Assembly (NCBI GenBank): GCA_964502775.1
Contig: CAZCYE010000006.1
Span: 1-33,440 of the forward strand
From: CAZCYE01 sp964502775
GTDB taxonomy: Bacteria; Actinomycetota; Acidimicrobiia; IMCC26256; PALSA-555
Reading direction: 5' to 3'
Length of the DNA stretch: 33,440 nt
Shown here: positions 6,560 through 12,962 of the stretch, piece after piece
Layout of the letters: each line of letters begins with the position of its first letter
Position numbering within the stretch: position 1 is the first letter of the stretch
Notes under the pieces: model-generated
The model's input: the letters and a program-made list of their open reading frames with translations, nothing else
What the model was told of the DNA's origin: nothing
The model's database searches: none
Translations under genes and position numbers: made by a program

Positions 6560-8113
6560 GTGGAGGGCACGCAAGAGCTTCCCAAGGTCACGCCGTTCCT
6601 CCTGCGTACCGTGGACGACGCGTGCGCCCGACGGGTCGCCTACGAATACGGGGGCGAGCCCGGCACTCGAGATCCGGTGAACCGGTCGCGGGTGCGCAGT
6701 GCCGTGCTCGACGCCGTCCGAACCTGGAGCGCAACCGGCACCGTGCCGGCACCGCTGTCATCGCTCGAGCCCGAGGAGCAGGCCATCGTGGCGGCCGCGG
6801 TCACCGGCTACTGCGAGCTGTTCCCCGAGCCCGTCGCCGACGTGGAGCTCCCGGTGGAGCAACCCACCGAGCTCACCCGGCGCGGGATTCGCCTCGGTGG
6901 GTGGGTGGACCTCGGCGTCACGCTCCCCGACGGCACCCGCGAGCTGCGCCAGGTCGCCTGGGGGGCGCGCAACGCGCCCGCGGATCCCCTGGAGCTCGAA
7001 TCGGTGCGCCTCGCGGTGCTGCGCATCGTGGCCGAGCAGTGGGCAACCGGCCCCGAGGGAGCGGACGGTGCCGCGGGAATGGCCGGCTCGCTCACCGTGG
7101 TGTGGGCCGATCTGCTCAACCGGACCGTCGCCCGCCGCGCGCTCAGGATCCCCGGCGACCTGGTGCCGATCGCAACATGGCTCGACGAGCGCCTCGAGCG
7201 GGTGCGCGAACGGGTGGCCAACCCCGAGCCGACGCCGGGACGCGACTGTGCGATGTGCCGCTTCGTGCCCCGCTGCCCCGCGCACTCGGTGAGGGGATCC
7301 ATGGCCGTGCGCGCCGGGTCATTGTTCCCGGCGATCCCGACGCTCTCGCCCACCGCGCTCGACACGTGGTCGAGATGCCGGCGGGAGTTCCGGGACCGGG
7401 TGCTGCTCTCGCTACCGCCGAGCGATCCCGAAGGTCCGTCGGAGCACGGTCTGTACGTGCACCAGCTCCTCCGGTTCGCGCACGAGCACGGGTCGTGCCA
7501 CGACCCGGCGCACGTGGAGGACGTGCTCACCGGCCACGGCGCCGACGACCGGGTGCGCGCCGAAGTGGCGCGTCACGTGGCGCGCTGCCCGCGTGATGCC
7601 GAGGCCGTGGGCCACGAGCGCGAGTGGGCCCGTGCGAACCCGGGTCCTCCCGTGTTCATGGCCACCGCACGACTCGATGCGGTGTGGGCGCACGACGGCG
7701 TGCTGGAGGTACGCGACTACAAGACGGGGCGGGTGGCCGAGGCCGCGCTGGCCGACGACCCCCGCGCCTGGCTCCAGGCGTGGGTGGCGGCCCCCGTGGC
7801 CGCGGCGCGGGGGCTACGGCTGCGGCTGCGCTACGAGCACCTCGCCACCGAGATCGACGAGGACCCCGAGCCCTGGGAGCCCGGCGCCGAGGAGCTCGCC
7901 GTGGTCGGGGACCGCCTCGCCACCACGGTGAACGAGATGCTCGCCGAGCGCGACTGGAACGGTGTGGGCGAGCCCGGCGCGTGCGGGCGGTGCCGCTACC
8001 GCTCCATCTGCCCCGACAGCGCGGCGGCATCCGGCGAGCCGGTGTGGTCGACGGCTCCGGGCCTCGACGATCGTGCGGACGATCCCGTGCTCGACGACGT
8101 CAGCGAGTCGTAG
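6560..8113 (+). CDS. Tandem RecB/Cas4-like PD-(D/E)XK Fe-S protein
   Basis: 517 residues from GTG 6560; longer upstream starts would run into glyA. The C-terminal half has the RecB/AddB/Cas4 nuclease signature: C273 in TWSRCRREF, H301 (GLYVHQLLRF), D373 (ARLDAVW), D386-Y-K388 in EVRDYKTG, and C475/C478/C484 (CGRCRYRSICP). Together these make a complete catalytic core and a four-cysteine Fe-S cluster. The N-terminal half repeats the plan: C22 (DACARRVAYEY), D117 (GGWVDLGV), ELRQVAWG at 128-135, and C230/C233/C239 (CAMCRFVPRCP). In it D-x-K has become Q-V-A and the motif-I histidine is missing. So one degenerate and one apparently active domain are fused. The partner and substrate are unknown; DNA repair or processing is the likely area. 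The only neighbour is divergent glyA. Confidence 0.8.
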   Translation: MEGTQELPKVTPFLLRTVDDACARRVAYEYGGEPGTRDPVNRSRVRSAVLDAVRTWSATGTVPAPLSSLEPEEQAIVAAAVTGYCELFPEPVADVELPVEQPTELTRRGIRLGGWVDLGVTLPDGTRELRQVAWGARNAPADPLELESVRLAVLRIVAEQWATGPEGADGAAGMAGSLTVVWADLLNRTVARRALRIPGDLVPIATWLDERLERVRERVANPEPTPGRDCAMCRFVPRCPAHSVRGSMAVRAGSLFPAIPTLSPTALDTWSRCRREFRDRVLLSLPPSDPEGPSEHGLYVHQLLRFAHEHGSCHDPAHVEDVLTGHGADDRVRAEVARHVARCPRDAEAVGHEREWARANPGPPVFMATARLDAVWAHDGVLEVRDYKTGRVAEAALADDPRAWLQAWVAAPVAAARGLRLRLRYEHLATEIDEDPEPWEPGAEELAVVGDRLATTVNEMLAERDWNGVGEPGACGRCRYRSICPDSAAASGEPVWSTAPGLDDRADDPVLDDVSES

Positions 8114-8142
8114 CCGTCGCTCGCGCCAGCAGTGACCGCGCG

Positions 8143-8595
8143 TCAGCTCGCGTCGATCGTCGTGTGCATGCCCTCGGCAAAGTGGCTGACGACAGTGCCG
8201 TCCTCCTCGGTCTCGACGATGTTGCAGAAGAGGATGTACGAGTCGGGCGAGAGCTTGAACGTCTTGGACTTCTTCTTGCCCACCTTGATGTCCTCCAGCT
8301 CACCGATCTCGTCCGCCTTCGCGATCTGGCTCTCGTCGACCGAGCCGTCGGCCGCGGTCGGGAGCGTCGCCGGATCATCACCCCGCACGACCACGAACTC
8401 ATGCACCTCGGTGCCACCGTTCTTCACGATGAACTTTGTCTTACCCGACGCGATGAACTCGCTCTTGGGCTTCACTTCGAACTCGATGAGCCGCACCTTG
8501 AGCTTCGGAGTGCCACCCGCCGCTACCGCGGATGCGGTGGCGCCGATTGCCAACGCGCCGATGAGGGTGGCGAGGATGCAACGTCGAATGGCCAT
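8143..8595 (-). CDS. Exported cupredoxin-like copper protein
   Basis: 150 residues with a signal peptide (about 1-26, MAIRRCILATLIGALAIGAT...). A single beta-sandwich domain follows. Candidate type-1 copper ligands are visible: H65 in GTEVHEFVVV, C124 in SYILFCNIVE, then H138 and M143 in SHFAEGMHTT. This is the H...C...H...M order of plastocyanin/sulfocyanin-type cupredoxins. It probably carries electrons or binds copper outside the membrane. A strong AGGAGG lies 5 nt before ATG 8595. The partner oxidase or reductase is not in this window. Confidence 0.78.
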   Translation of the reverse strand: MAIRRCILATLIGALAIGATASAVAAGGTPKLKVRLIEFEVKPKSEFIASGKTKFIVKNGGTEVHEFVVVRGDDPATLPTAADGSVDESQIAKADEIGELEDIKVGKKKSKTFKLSPDSYILFCNIVETEEDGTVVSHFAEGMHTTIDAS

Positions 8596-8655
8596 TTGCG
8601 CCTCCTGGGCCGAGTGGCAGCCATGCTACCCATTACCCGGGCCCCAGGCATCCGG

Positions 8656-8689
8656 GGGTAGTGGGTCAGTTTGAACTGACCCACTACCC
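8656..8689. terminator. Near-perfect 16-bp inverted repeat between two minus-strand genes
   Basis: GGGTAGTGGGTCAGTT (8656-8671), TG, then its exact complement (8674-8689). The element is flanked by ATCCGGG-type direct repeats. There is no T-run on either side, so it is not a classical intrinsic terminator. It may be a bidirectional transcript end or a protein-binding palindrome. It lies in the 117-bp spacer downstream of the small gene at 8713-8940. Confidence 0.6.
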
Positions 8690-8712
8690 ATCCGGGTCCC
8701 TGACGCTCGGGC

Positions 8713-8940
8713 TCAGGCGGCGGAGGGGCGCAGGTCGATCATGAGCGTGAGGATCCCATCCTCGAAGTCCCACGAGGCGTCGCCCAGGAGCGCGAAGTCC
8801 TGGTGGTCCACGCGGGCCTGCTCCACGAAGCGCTCGCGGTCCGCACCGGCCACGGGGGGAAGCGGGCGCTCGCGCACAGCCGCCGCCCGGGCCTTGAACC
8901 GCTCGAGCATCGCGTCGACGTCGAGCGTGTCGTCGGGCAT
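8713..8940 (-). CDS. Small conserved-looking hypothetical protein
   Basis: 75 residues, acidic, soluble, no signal peptide or membrane segment. An N-terminal helix (LDVDAMLERFKARAAAVRER) is followed by PVAGADRERFVEQARVDHQD. The C-terminal part alternates hydrophobic residues (ASWDFEDGILTLMIDLRPS) like a beta hairpin. I do not recognise the family. Support for a real gene: it fits the minus-strand run downstream of prmC and has TAGCCT 6 nt before ATG 8940 as at several core genes. It also lies between two structured intergenic elements. Confidence 0.65.
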   Translation of the reverse strand: MPDDTLDVDAMLERFKARAAAVRERPLPPVAGADRERFVEQARVDHQDFALLGDASWDFEDGILTLMIDLRPSAA

Positions 8941-8946
8941 GCCCTG

Positions 8947-8952
8947 AGGCTA
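8947..8952 (-). promoter_or_regulatory. TAGCCT -10-like box 6 nt before ATG 8940
   Basis: The minus strand reads TAGCCT-CAGGGC-ATG, a candidate leaderless start. Only a weak AGGG could serve as a ribosome-binding site. Confidence 0.42.
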
Positions 8953-9000
8953 GTGACCGCGAGCCGGGTACCCCGGCGAGCAACGAGCCGGGCCCCGAGC
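8953..9000 (-). repeat. Dispersed palindromic intergenic element (inverted copy)
   Basis: On the minus strand it reads GCTCGTTGCTCGCCGGGGTA then CCCGGCTCGCGGTCAC. This matches the atpH-atpA repeat unit in order and spacing. The stem GCCGGG-GTA-CCCGGC has a one-base loop change from ATA. It lies between prmC and the small gene. Confidence 0.7.
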
Positions 9001-9035
9001 GGGCCGGTGCGCAGCACCAGGAGCGGGAGGCGAGG

Positions 9036-10022
9036 CTAGGCGCGCCGCGCCACCAGCACACGGGGCAACCCCTGCGGGTCCGGCTCCAGGTGCACGTCCA
9101 CGAACCCCGCGGCGCGGGCGAGCGCCCTCGCCGGCTCCGCCTGGTGGGGGGCCAGCTCCACCACGAGGCTGCCTCCTGGCACCAGCCACGGGGCTGCGCC
9201 GTGAATGATCGCCTCGATCGCCTCGAGGCCGCTCGGCCCACTCACGAGGGCGACACGCGGCTCGTGGTCGGCGACCTCGCGCGGCAGCGACGCCACCTCG
9301 TGCTCGGCCACGTACGGCGGGTTGCTCACGATCACGAGCACGTCGCCCCGCAGCGTGAGCGGCAACGCGTCGAACCAGTGCCCCGCCGCGGTCCGCACCC
9401 GCGTGGCGCCGACCCCGGTACCGGAGAGGTTGGCGTTGGCCACCGCCAGCGCGTCGGTGCTCACGTCCGTCGCCCACACCTGGACGTCCGGGAGCTCAGC
9501 GGCCAGCGCGAGCGCGATGGCACCCGAGCCGGTCCCCAGGTCGACGATCGTCGAGGATCCCGGCTCGCCCCATTCATCTGGCGCGTCCGGTGCGCCCCGC
9601 CACGCGTCGGCGCGCCCGCGTCGCACGCCAAGACGGACGGCCTCGGCGATCGCCACCTCGACCGTCGTCTCGGTCTCGGGCCTCGGGACGAGCACGCGGG
9701 GATCGACGAAGAGGTCGAGCCCGCGGAACGACCAGGAGCCGAGCACGTACTGGAGCGGCTCCCCCGCCCTGCGCCGGCTCACCATGGCGGTGACGCGCTC
9801 GGCGAGGTGCGGGGCCACGGCCTCGCGTCCCGCGGCGACGAGCTCGGTCACCTCGCGCCCGGACACCTCCTCCACGATCCAGCGGGCCTCGGCGTCGGCC
9901 GGTCCCACGCCGCCGTCCGCGAGCGCGCGACGAGTGGCCGCGAGTACCTCGCCCCACGTGGCGGGCGTGTCGGATCCTCGAAGCTCCCGGGTGCGCGCGC
10001 GGCCGTCACGCATCGCGATCAC
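9036..10022 (-). CDS. prmC: Peptide chain release factor N5-glutamine methyltransferase
   Basis: Uses SAM to methylate the glutamine of the GGQ loop in release factors, raising their termination activity. 328 residues. An N-terminal helical substrate-binding domain (about 20-100) contains EEVSGREVTELVAAGRE. SAM motif I is VDLGTGSGAIALALAAELP (160-178), with ATDVS at 184-188. The catalytic NPPY is at 234-237 (VIVSNPPYVAEHE). About 25 residues at 135-158 (ADAWRGAPDAPDEWGEPG) form a family-atypical linker. The GTG start overlaps the prfA stop as GTGA, so enzyme and substrate are co-translated. Confidence 0.96.
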   Translation of the reverse strand: MIAMRDGRARTRELRGSDTPATWGEVLAATRRALADGGVGPADAEARWIVEEVSGREVTELVAAGREAVAPHLAERVTAMVSRRRAGEPLQYVLGSWSFRGLDLFVDPRVLVPRPETETTVEVAIAEAVRLGVRRGRADAWRGAPDAPDEWGEPGSSTIVDLGTGSGAIALALAAELPDVQVWATDVSTDALAVANANLSGTGVGATRVRTAAGHWFDALPLTLRGDVLVIVSNPPYVAEHEVASLPREVADHEPRVALVSGPSGLEAIEAIIHGAAPWLVPGGSLVVELAPHQAEPARALARAAGFVDVHLEPDPQGLPRVLVARRA

Positions 10023-11092
10023 GTAGTGGGGCCGAGCTGCTCGGCGCGTTCGGCCGCGGCCAGCGCGTCGGCGAGCTCGTCGAGCGGCTCACCACCCGCG
10101 AGGACCTGGTCGAGGGCGTGCACGGTGAGCCCCACCCGGTGGTCAGTGACGCGGTTCTCCTTGAAGTTGTAGGTGCGCACCTTCTCGGACCGCCCCCCGC
10201 CCTTCACCTGATCGCGCCGCGCCGACGACAGGGCGGCATCCTGGCGCTCCCGCTCGATCTGGAGCAGGCGGGAGCGCAGGATGCGCATGGCCTTGTCCTT
10301 GTTCTGGAGCTGGCTCTTCTCGTCCTGGCAGGTCACCACGAGCCCCGTGGGCACGTGCGTGATCCGGACCGCGGAGTCGGTGGTGTTGACCGACTGACCG
10401 CCCGGCCCGCTCGAGCGGAAGACGTCGATCTCGAGGTCGCCGGCTGCGACGGTCACATCCACGTCGTCGGCCTCGGGCAGCACGGCCACGGTGGCCGCGC
10501 TGGTGTGCACGCGGCCCTGGCTCTCGGTCACCGGCACTCGCTGCACCCGGTGGGGCCCCGCCTCGTACTTGAGGCGCGACCAGGCGTCATCCCCCTTGAT
10601 GACCAACACCACCTCGCGGAGACCCCCGCGCTCGGAGAGCTGGCTGGCGAGCGTCTCCACCTTCCAGCCGTGCCGCTTGGCCAGCGCCTCGTACATCCGC
10701 GCCAGCTCGGCGGCCCAGAGGTTGGCCTCCTCGCCCCCCTCGGCTCCCCGGATCTCGAGGATGGCGTTGCGCCCGGCGTTGGGGTCGGCGGGCACCAAGA
10801 GCTCGTGGAGCTGGGCGTCGAGGTCGGCGAGGTCGCCCTCCTTGTCGGCCATCTCGGACCGCAGGTACTCGCGCATGTCGGCGTCGGCCTCGGCCGCCAG
10901 GAGCTCCCGGGCCTCGGCGAGCTGGGCCTCGGCCTCGCGGTAGCGGCGGTAGGTCTCGACGACGGGCTTGAGCTCGGCGTGGCGACGCCCGGCGCTGCGC
11001 GCCGCGGCCTGATCGCCGCTCGCGTACACGTCCGCGAGGCGCGCCTCGAGCTCGTCGAGCTCGGTCTCCAGGTCGGCGAGTCGCTCCAGCAC
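10019..11092 (-). CDS. prfA: Peptide chain release factor 1
   Basis: Reads UAA and UAG and releases the finished protein. 357 residues from GTG 11092. An N-terminal coiled coil occupies 1-95. The stop-codon tripeptide P187-V-T (RVPVTESQGRVHTS) is the RF1-type PxT, not the SPF of RF2. The GGQ loop is at 231-233 (SSGPGGQSVNTTDSAVR). The C-terminal YNFKENRVTDHRVGLT is also diagnostic. The start has no ribosome-binding site but TACCCT 6 nt upstream, so a leaderless message is likely. prmC follows with a 4-nt overlap. Confidence 0.97.
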   Translation of the reverse strand: MLERLADLETELDELEARLADVYASGDQAAARSAGRRHAELKPVVETYRRYREAEAQLAEARELLAAEADADMREYLRSEMADKEGDLADLDAQLHELLVPADPNAGRNAILEIRGAEGGEEANLWAAELARMYEALAKRHGWKVETLASQLSERGGLREVVLVIKGDDAWSRLKYEAGPHRVQRVPVTESQGRVHTSAATVAVLPEADDVDVTVAAGDLEIDVFRSSGPGGQSVNTTDSAVRITHVPTGLVVTCQDEKSQLQNKDKAMRILRSRLLQIERERQDAALSSARRDQVKGGGRSEKVRTYNFKENRVTDHRVGLTVHALDQVLAGGEPLDELADALAAAERAEQLGPTT

Positions 11093-11098
11093 CGCGCA

Positions 11099-11104
11099 AG
11101 GGTA
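11099..11104 (-). promoter_or_regulatory. TACCCT -10-like box 6 nt before prfA GTG
   Basis: The minus strand reads TACCCT-TGCGCG-GTG. The spacing is identical to glyA, the small gene at 8940 and the ApgM-like gene. No -35 match is visible. Confidence 0.45.
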
Positions 11105-11165
11105 CCGGCATGCATGCGCCTCACGGTTTGACCGAACCTGCCCTCGAGGGCGGCAGAAGAGAGAA

Positions 11166-11191
11166 GGCCCGGCCCCCGAAGGGACCGGGCC
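11166..11191 (-). terminator. Rho-independent-type terminator downstream of the LPLTG tail gene
   Basis: The stem GGCCCGG/CCGGGCC has an inner CCC-GAA-GGG hairpin. On the minus strand it is followed by TTCTCTCTTCTG, a pyrimidine/T-rich tract. The same design recurs at 12900-12941 after the large surface gene. Confidence 0.65.
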
Positions 11192-11209
11192 CAGTCTCGC
11201 CCCTGATCT

Positions 11210-11229
11210 GCCGGCGCTTTCGCGCCGGC
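11210..11229. terminator. 8-bp perfect hairpin, second element after the LPLTG tail gene
   Basis: GCCGGCGC-TTTC-GCGCCGGC, 30 bp past the stop at 11260 and just before the first terminator. It probably forms a tandem terminator. Confidence 0.55.
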
Positions 11230-11259
11230 GCACCCTGCCCGTGCGTTTCTGTGTGTGCC

Positions 11260-11592
11260 CTAGCGCGTGAGCCGAGCGTGTGCCGGCCGGCGCCGACGGA
11301 GCCGGGTGGCGAGCAGGAGCAGCTCGCCGAGGCCCAGCAGCCACAGCGCCGACTTGAGCGCGATCTCCACCGGTGAGCCGGTGAGCGGTAGCACCTGGAT
11401 GCCGCCGACCTCCGTGGCCGAGTCGTTGGTGACCAGACAGTCGATCAAGTCACCCTCGTTGACCGTGAAGGCGTCGGGGTCGAGCTCCGCGCCGGGCGTC
11501 ACGATCTGGCTCTCGGTCACCTCGCACTCGCGCGCCACCAGCTCCCAGTCGGGGAGCAGCAACGCTTCGTTCTCGGTGAGCGAGTTGAGCAC
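11260..11592 (-). CDS. Short LPLTG sortase-type surface protein tail, probable remnant
   Basis: 110 residues from GTG 11592; an in-frame TAA sits directly before the start. The C-terminal third is a complete cell-wall sorting signal: VGGIQVLPLTGS, then a hydrophobic helix (ALKSALWLLGLGELLLLA), then RLRRRR. It closely parallels the end of the giant surface protein at 12963-17091. The rest (CEVTESQIVTPGAELDPDAF...) looks like the last strand region of a DUF5979-like domain. There is no signal peptide, without which a sorting signal is useless, so I read it as the 3' remnant of a larger duplicated gene. A short functional protein with a misread start is possible. Confidence 0.6.
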   Translation of the reverse strand: MLNSLTENEALLLPDWELVARECEVTESQIVTPGAELDPDAFTVNEGDLIDCLVTNDSATEVGGIQVLPLTGSPVEIALKSALWLLGLGELLLLATRLRRRRPAHARLTR

Positions 11593-11658
11593 TTACACGC
11601 CCTCGAGGATCCTGCCCCCCCTGGCCCCGACGGCCCCACGGGGCGCCCAGGGGCCGCC

Positions 11659-12591
11659 TCAGGCGGTGGCAGCGACGGCAGCGGCGCTGGGCACCGGGAA
11701 GGCCGCGCGGGCGTCCACCTCGGCAAGCTGCTCGGCGGTCATGACCGCCCGCAGGCTCACGATGGCCACCTCGAGCTGGTCGAGGGCGGGCTCGCGGGTG
11801 GTGAGGCGCTGGAGCGCGAGGCCGGGCTTCATGGCGATGCGCACCCAGCGCTTGTCCATGTGGCCGGCCGCACCGCGGATCACCTCGTAGGCCAGGCCGG
11901 CCACGAGCGGGATCAACAGGATGCGCGAGGCCACGAGCCACGGCCACCACGGCCGGCCCACGAAGGCGTACACCACGATGGTCACCACCATGACCATGAG
12001 CAGGAAGTTGGTGCCGCAGCGCACGTGCTGGGTGGTGAAGCGCTGCGCGGACGCCGGGGTCATCTCCACCCCGTTCTCGAAGGCGGCGATCGCCTTGTGC
12101 TCGGCGCCGTGGTACTGGAACACCCGCTTGATGTCGGGGATGAGCCCGATGAGGAAGAGGTAGCCGAGGAAGATCGCGAGACGGATAGCGCCCTCGAAGA
12201 GGTGGTAGTCGAAGCCGTGCAGGCCGACCGTGTCGCCCAGCGCATTGGTGCCGAGCGCGGGCACCACGATGAAGATCGAGAGGAAGAACGTGATGGAGAT
12301 GAGCATGGTCCAGCGCATGGCCTTGGGCGAGAGCCGCTCGTCCTCGGGAAGCTGGCGGTCGGCCGACCAGGCCAGCGCCTTGAACCCGAGCGCCAGCGAC
12401 TCGGCCAGCGCCATCACGCCTCGCACCACGGGCACCTGTCGCCACCGCTCGGCCCAGGTGGGCGCCTCGTGGGTCTCGATCTCGATGTCGCCGTCGAGCC
12501 CCCGCACCGCCACGGCCCAGGTGCTCCGGCCGCGCATCATGACGCCTTCCATGACGGCCTGGCCGCCCATGTAGCGGGGTGAGGCGCTCAT
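11659..12591 (-). CDS. DUF1385 (YqhQ-like) membrane protein
   Basis: 310 residues from ATG 12591; the open frame extends further upstream but overlaps rpmE. The N-terminal YMGGQAVMEGVMMRGRSTWA (7-26) is the family signature. YHGAEHKAIAAFENG and RCGTNFLLMVMV are also conserved, with about four membrane helices between 95 and 245. The C-terminal helix has LTTREPALDQLEVAIVSLRA. The biochemical role is unknown; the family often sits beside rpmE/prfA in Actinobacteria and Firmicutes, as here. The stop is 66 bp before the LPLTG tail gene, so that small gene was inserted between this gene and prfA. Confidence 0.9.
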   Translation of the reverse strand: MSASPRYMGGQAVMEGVMMRGRSTWAVAVRGLDGDIEIETHEAPTWAERWRQVPVVRGVMALAESLALGFKALAWSADRQLPEDERLSPKAMRWTMLISITFFLSIFIVVPALGTNALGDTVGLHGFDYHLFEGAIRLAIFLGYLFLIGLIPDIKRVFQYHGAEHKAIAAFENGVEMTPASAQRFTTQHVRCGTNFLLMVMVVTIVVYAFVGRPWWPWLVASRILLIPLVAGLAYEVIRGAAGHMDKRWVRIAMKPGLALQRLTTREPALDQLEVAIVSLRAVMTAEQLAEVDARAAFPVPSAAAVAATA

Positions 12592-12608
12592 CGGTGTGGT
12601 GCTCGCTC

Positions 12609-12821
12609 CTACTTCTTCTTGTTGGCTTGGGCGTAGCGGCGCTGGAAGCGCTCGACTCGGCCACCGGTGTCCACGAGCTTCTGCTTGCCCGTGTAGAAGG
12701 GGTGGCACTCCGAGCAGAGCTCCACTCGCAACGACGACACGGTGGAGCGGGTCGTGAACTCGTTGCCGCACGAGCAGTGGACGGTGCAGCTGACGTACTC
12801 GGGGTGGATGTCGGTCCTCAT
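12609..12821 (-). CDS. rpmE: 50S ribosomal protein L31 (zinc type)
   Basis: 70 residues from ATG 12821 (MRTDIHPEYVSCTVHCSCGN). Four cysteines (CTVHCSCGN and CSECHPFYTG) make this the Zn-binding C+ form, which serves as a zinc reserve in bacteria that also have a C- paralogue. The C-terminus FQRRYAQANKKK is basic. A perfect-looking TAGAAT lies 8 nt before the ATG, so the leader is at most a few bases. An upstream in-frame start is less likely because it would include that box. Confidence 0.96.
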   Translation of the reverse strand: MRTDIHPEYVSCTVHCSCGNEFTTRSTVSSLRVELCSECHPFYTGKQKLVDTGGRVERFQRRYAQANKKK

Positions 12822-12829
12822 GGGTGATG

Positions 12830-12835
12830 ATTCTA
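12830..12835 (-). promoter_or_regulatory. TAGAAT -10 box of rpmE, 8 nt before ATG
   Basis: The minus strand reads TAGAAT-CATCACCC-ATG. It is the best -10 hexamer among the near-start boxes in this window. No ribosome-binding site is visible. Confidence 0.55.
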
Positions 12836-12899
12836 CGGCACGGGGGAACCCCACCTTCAGCGGGGGCTCCTCGGCCGATTCTCAGGTGGGGCGATGACG

Positions 12900-12941
12900 C
12901 GATCCGGGCCCGGCTCCCCGAAGGGGACCGGGCCCGGATCG
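12900..12941. terminator. Long hairpin downstream of the giant surface gene
   Basis: Arms GATCCGGGCCCGG and CCGGGCCCGGATC (13 bp, 14 with the flanking C-G) enclose an inner TCCCC-GAA-GGGGA hairpin. Twenty bases after the stop at 12963 on the minus strand. The design, including the GAA tip, is shared with 11166-11191, which supports a common origin of the two 3' ends. Confidence 0.65.
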
Positions 12942-12962
12942 AACGTTTCTCAGCCCTTGCGA

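Noticed and set aside
10118..11131. 337-codon plus-strand frame opposite prfA
   Set aside because: Antisense to a complete release factor 1; it has no motif, and its His/Leu/Gly-rich composition is expected from reading the opposite strand of prfA codons.
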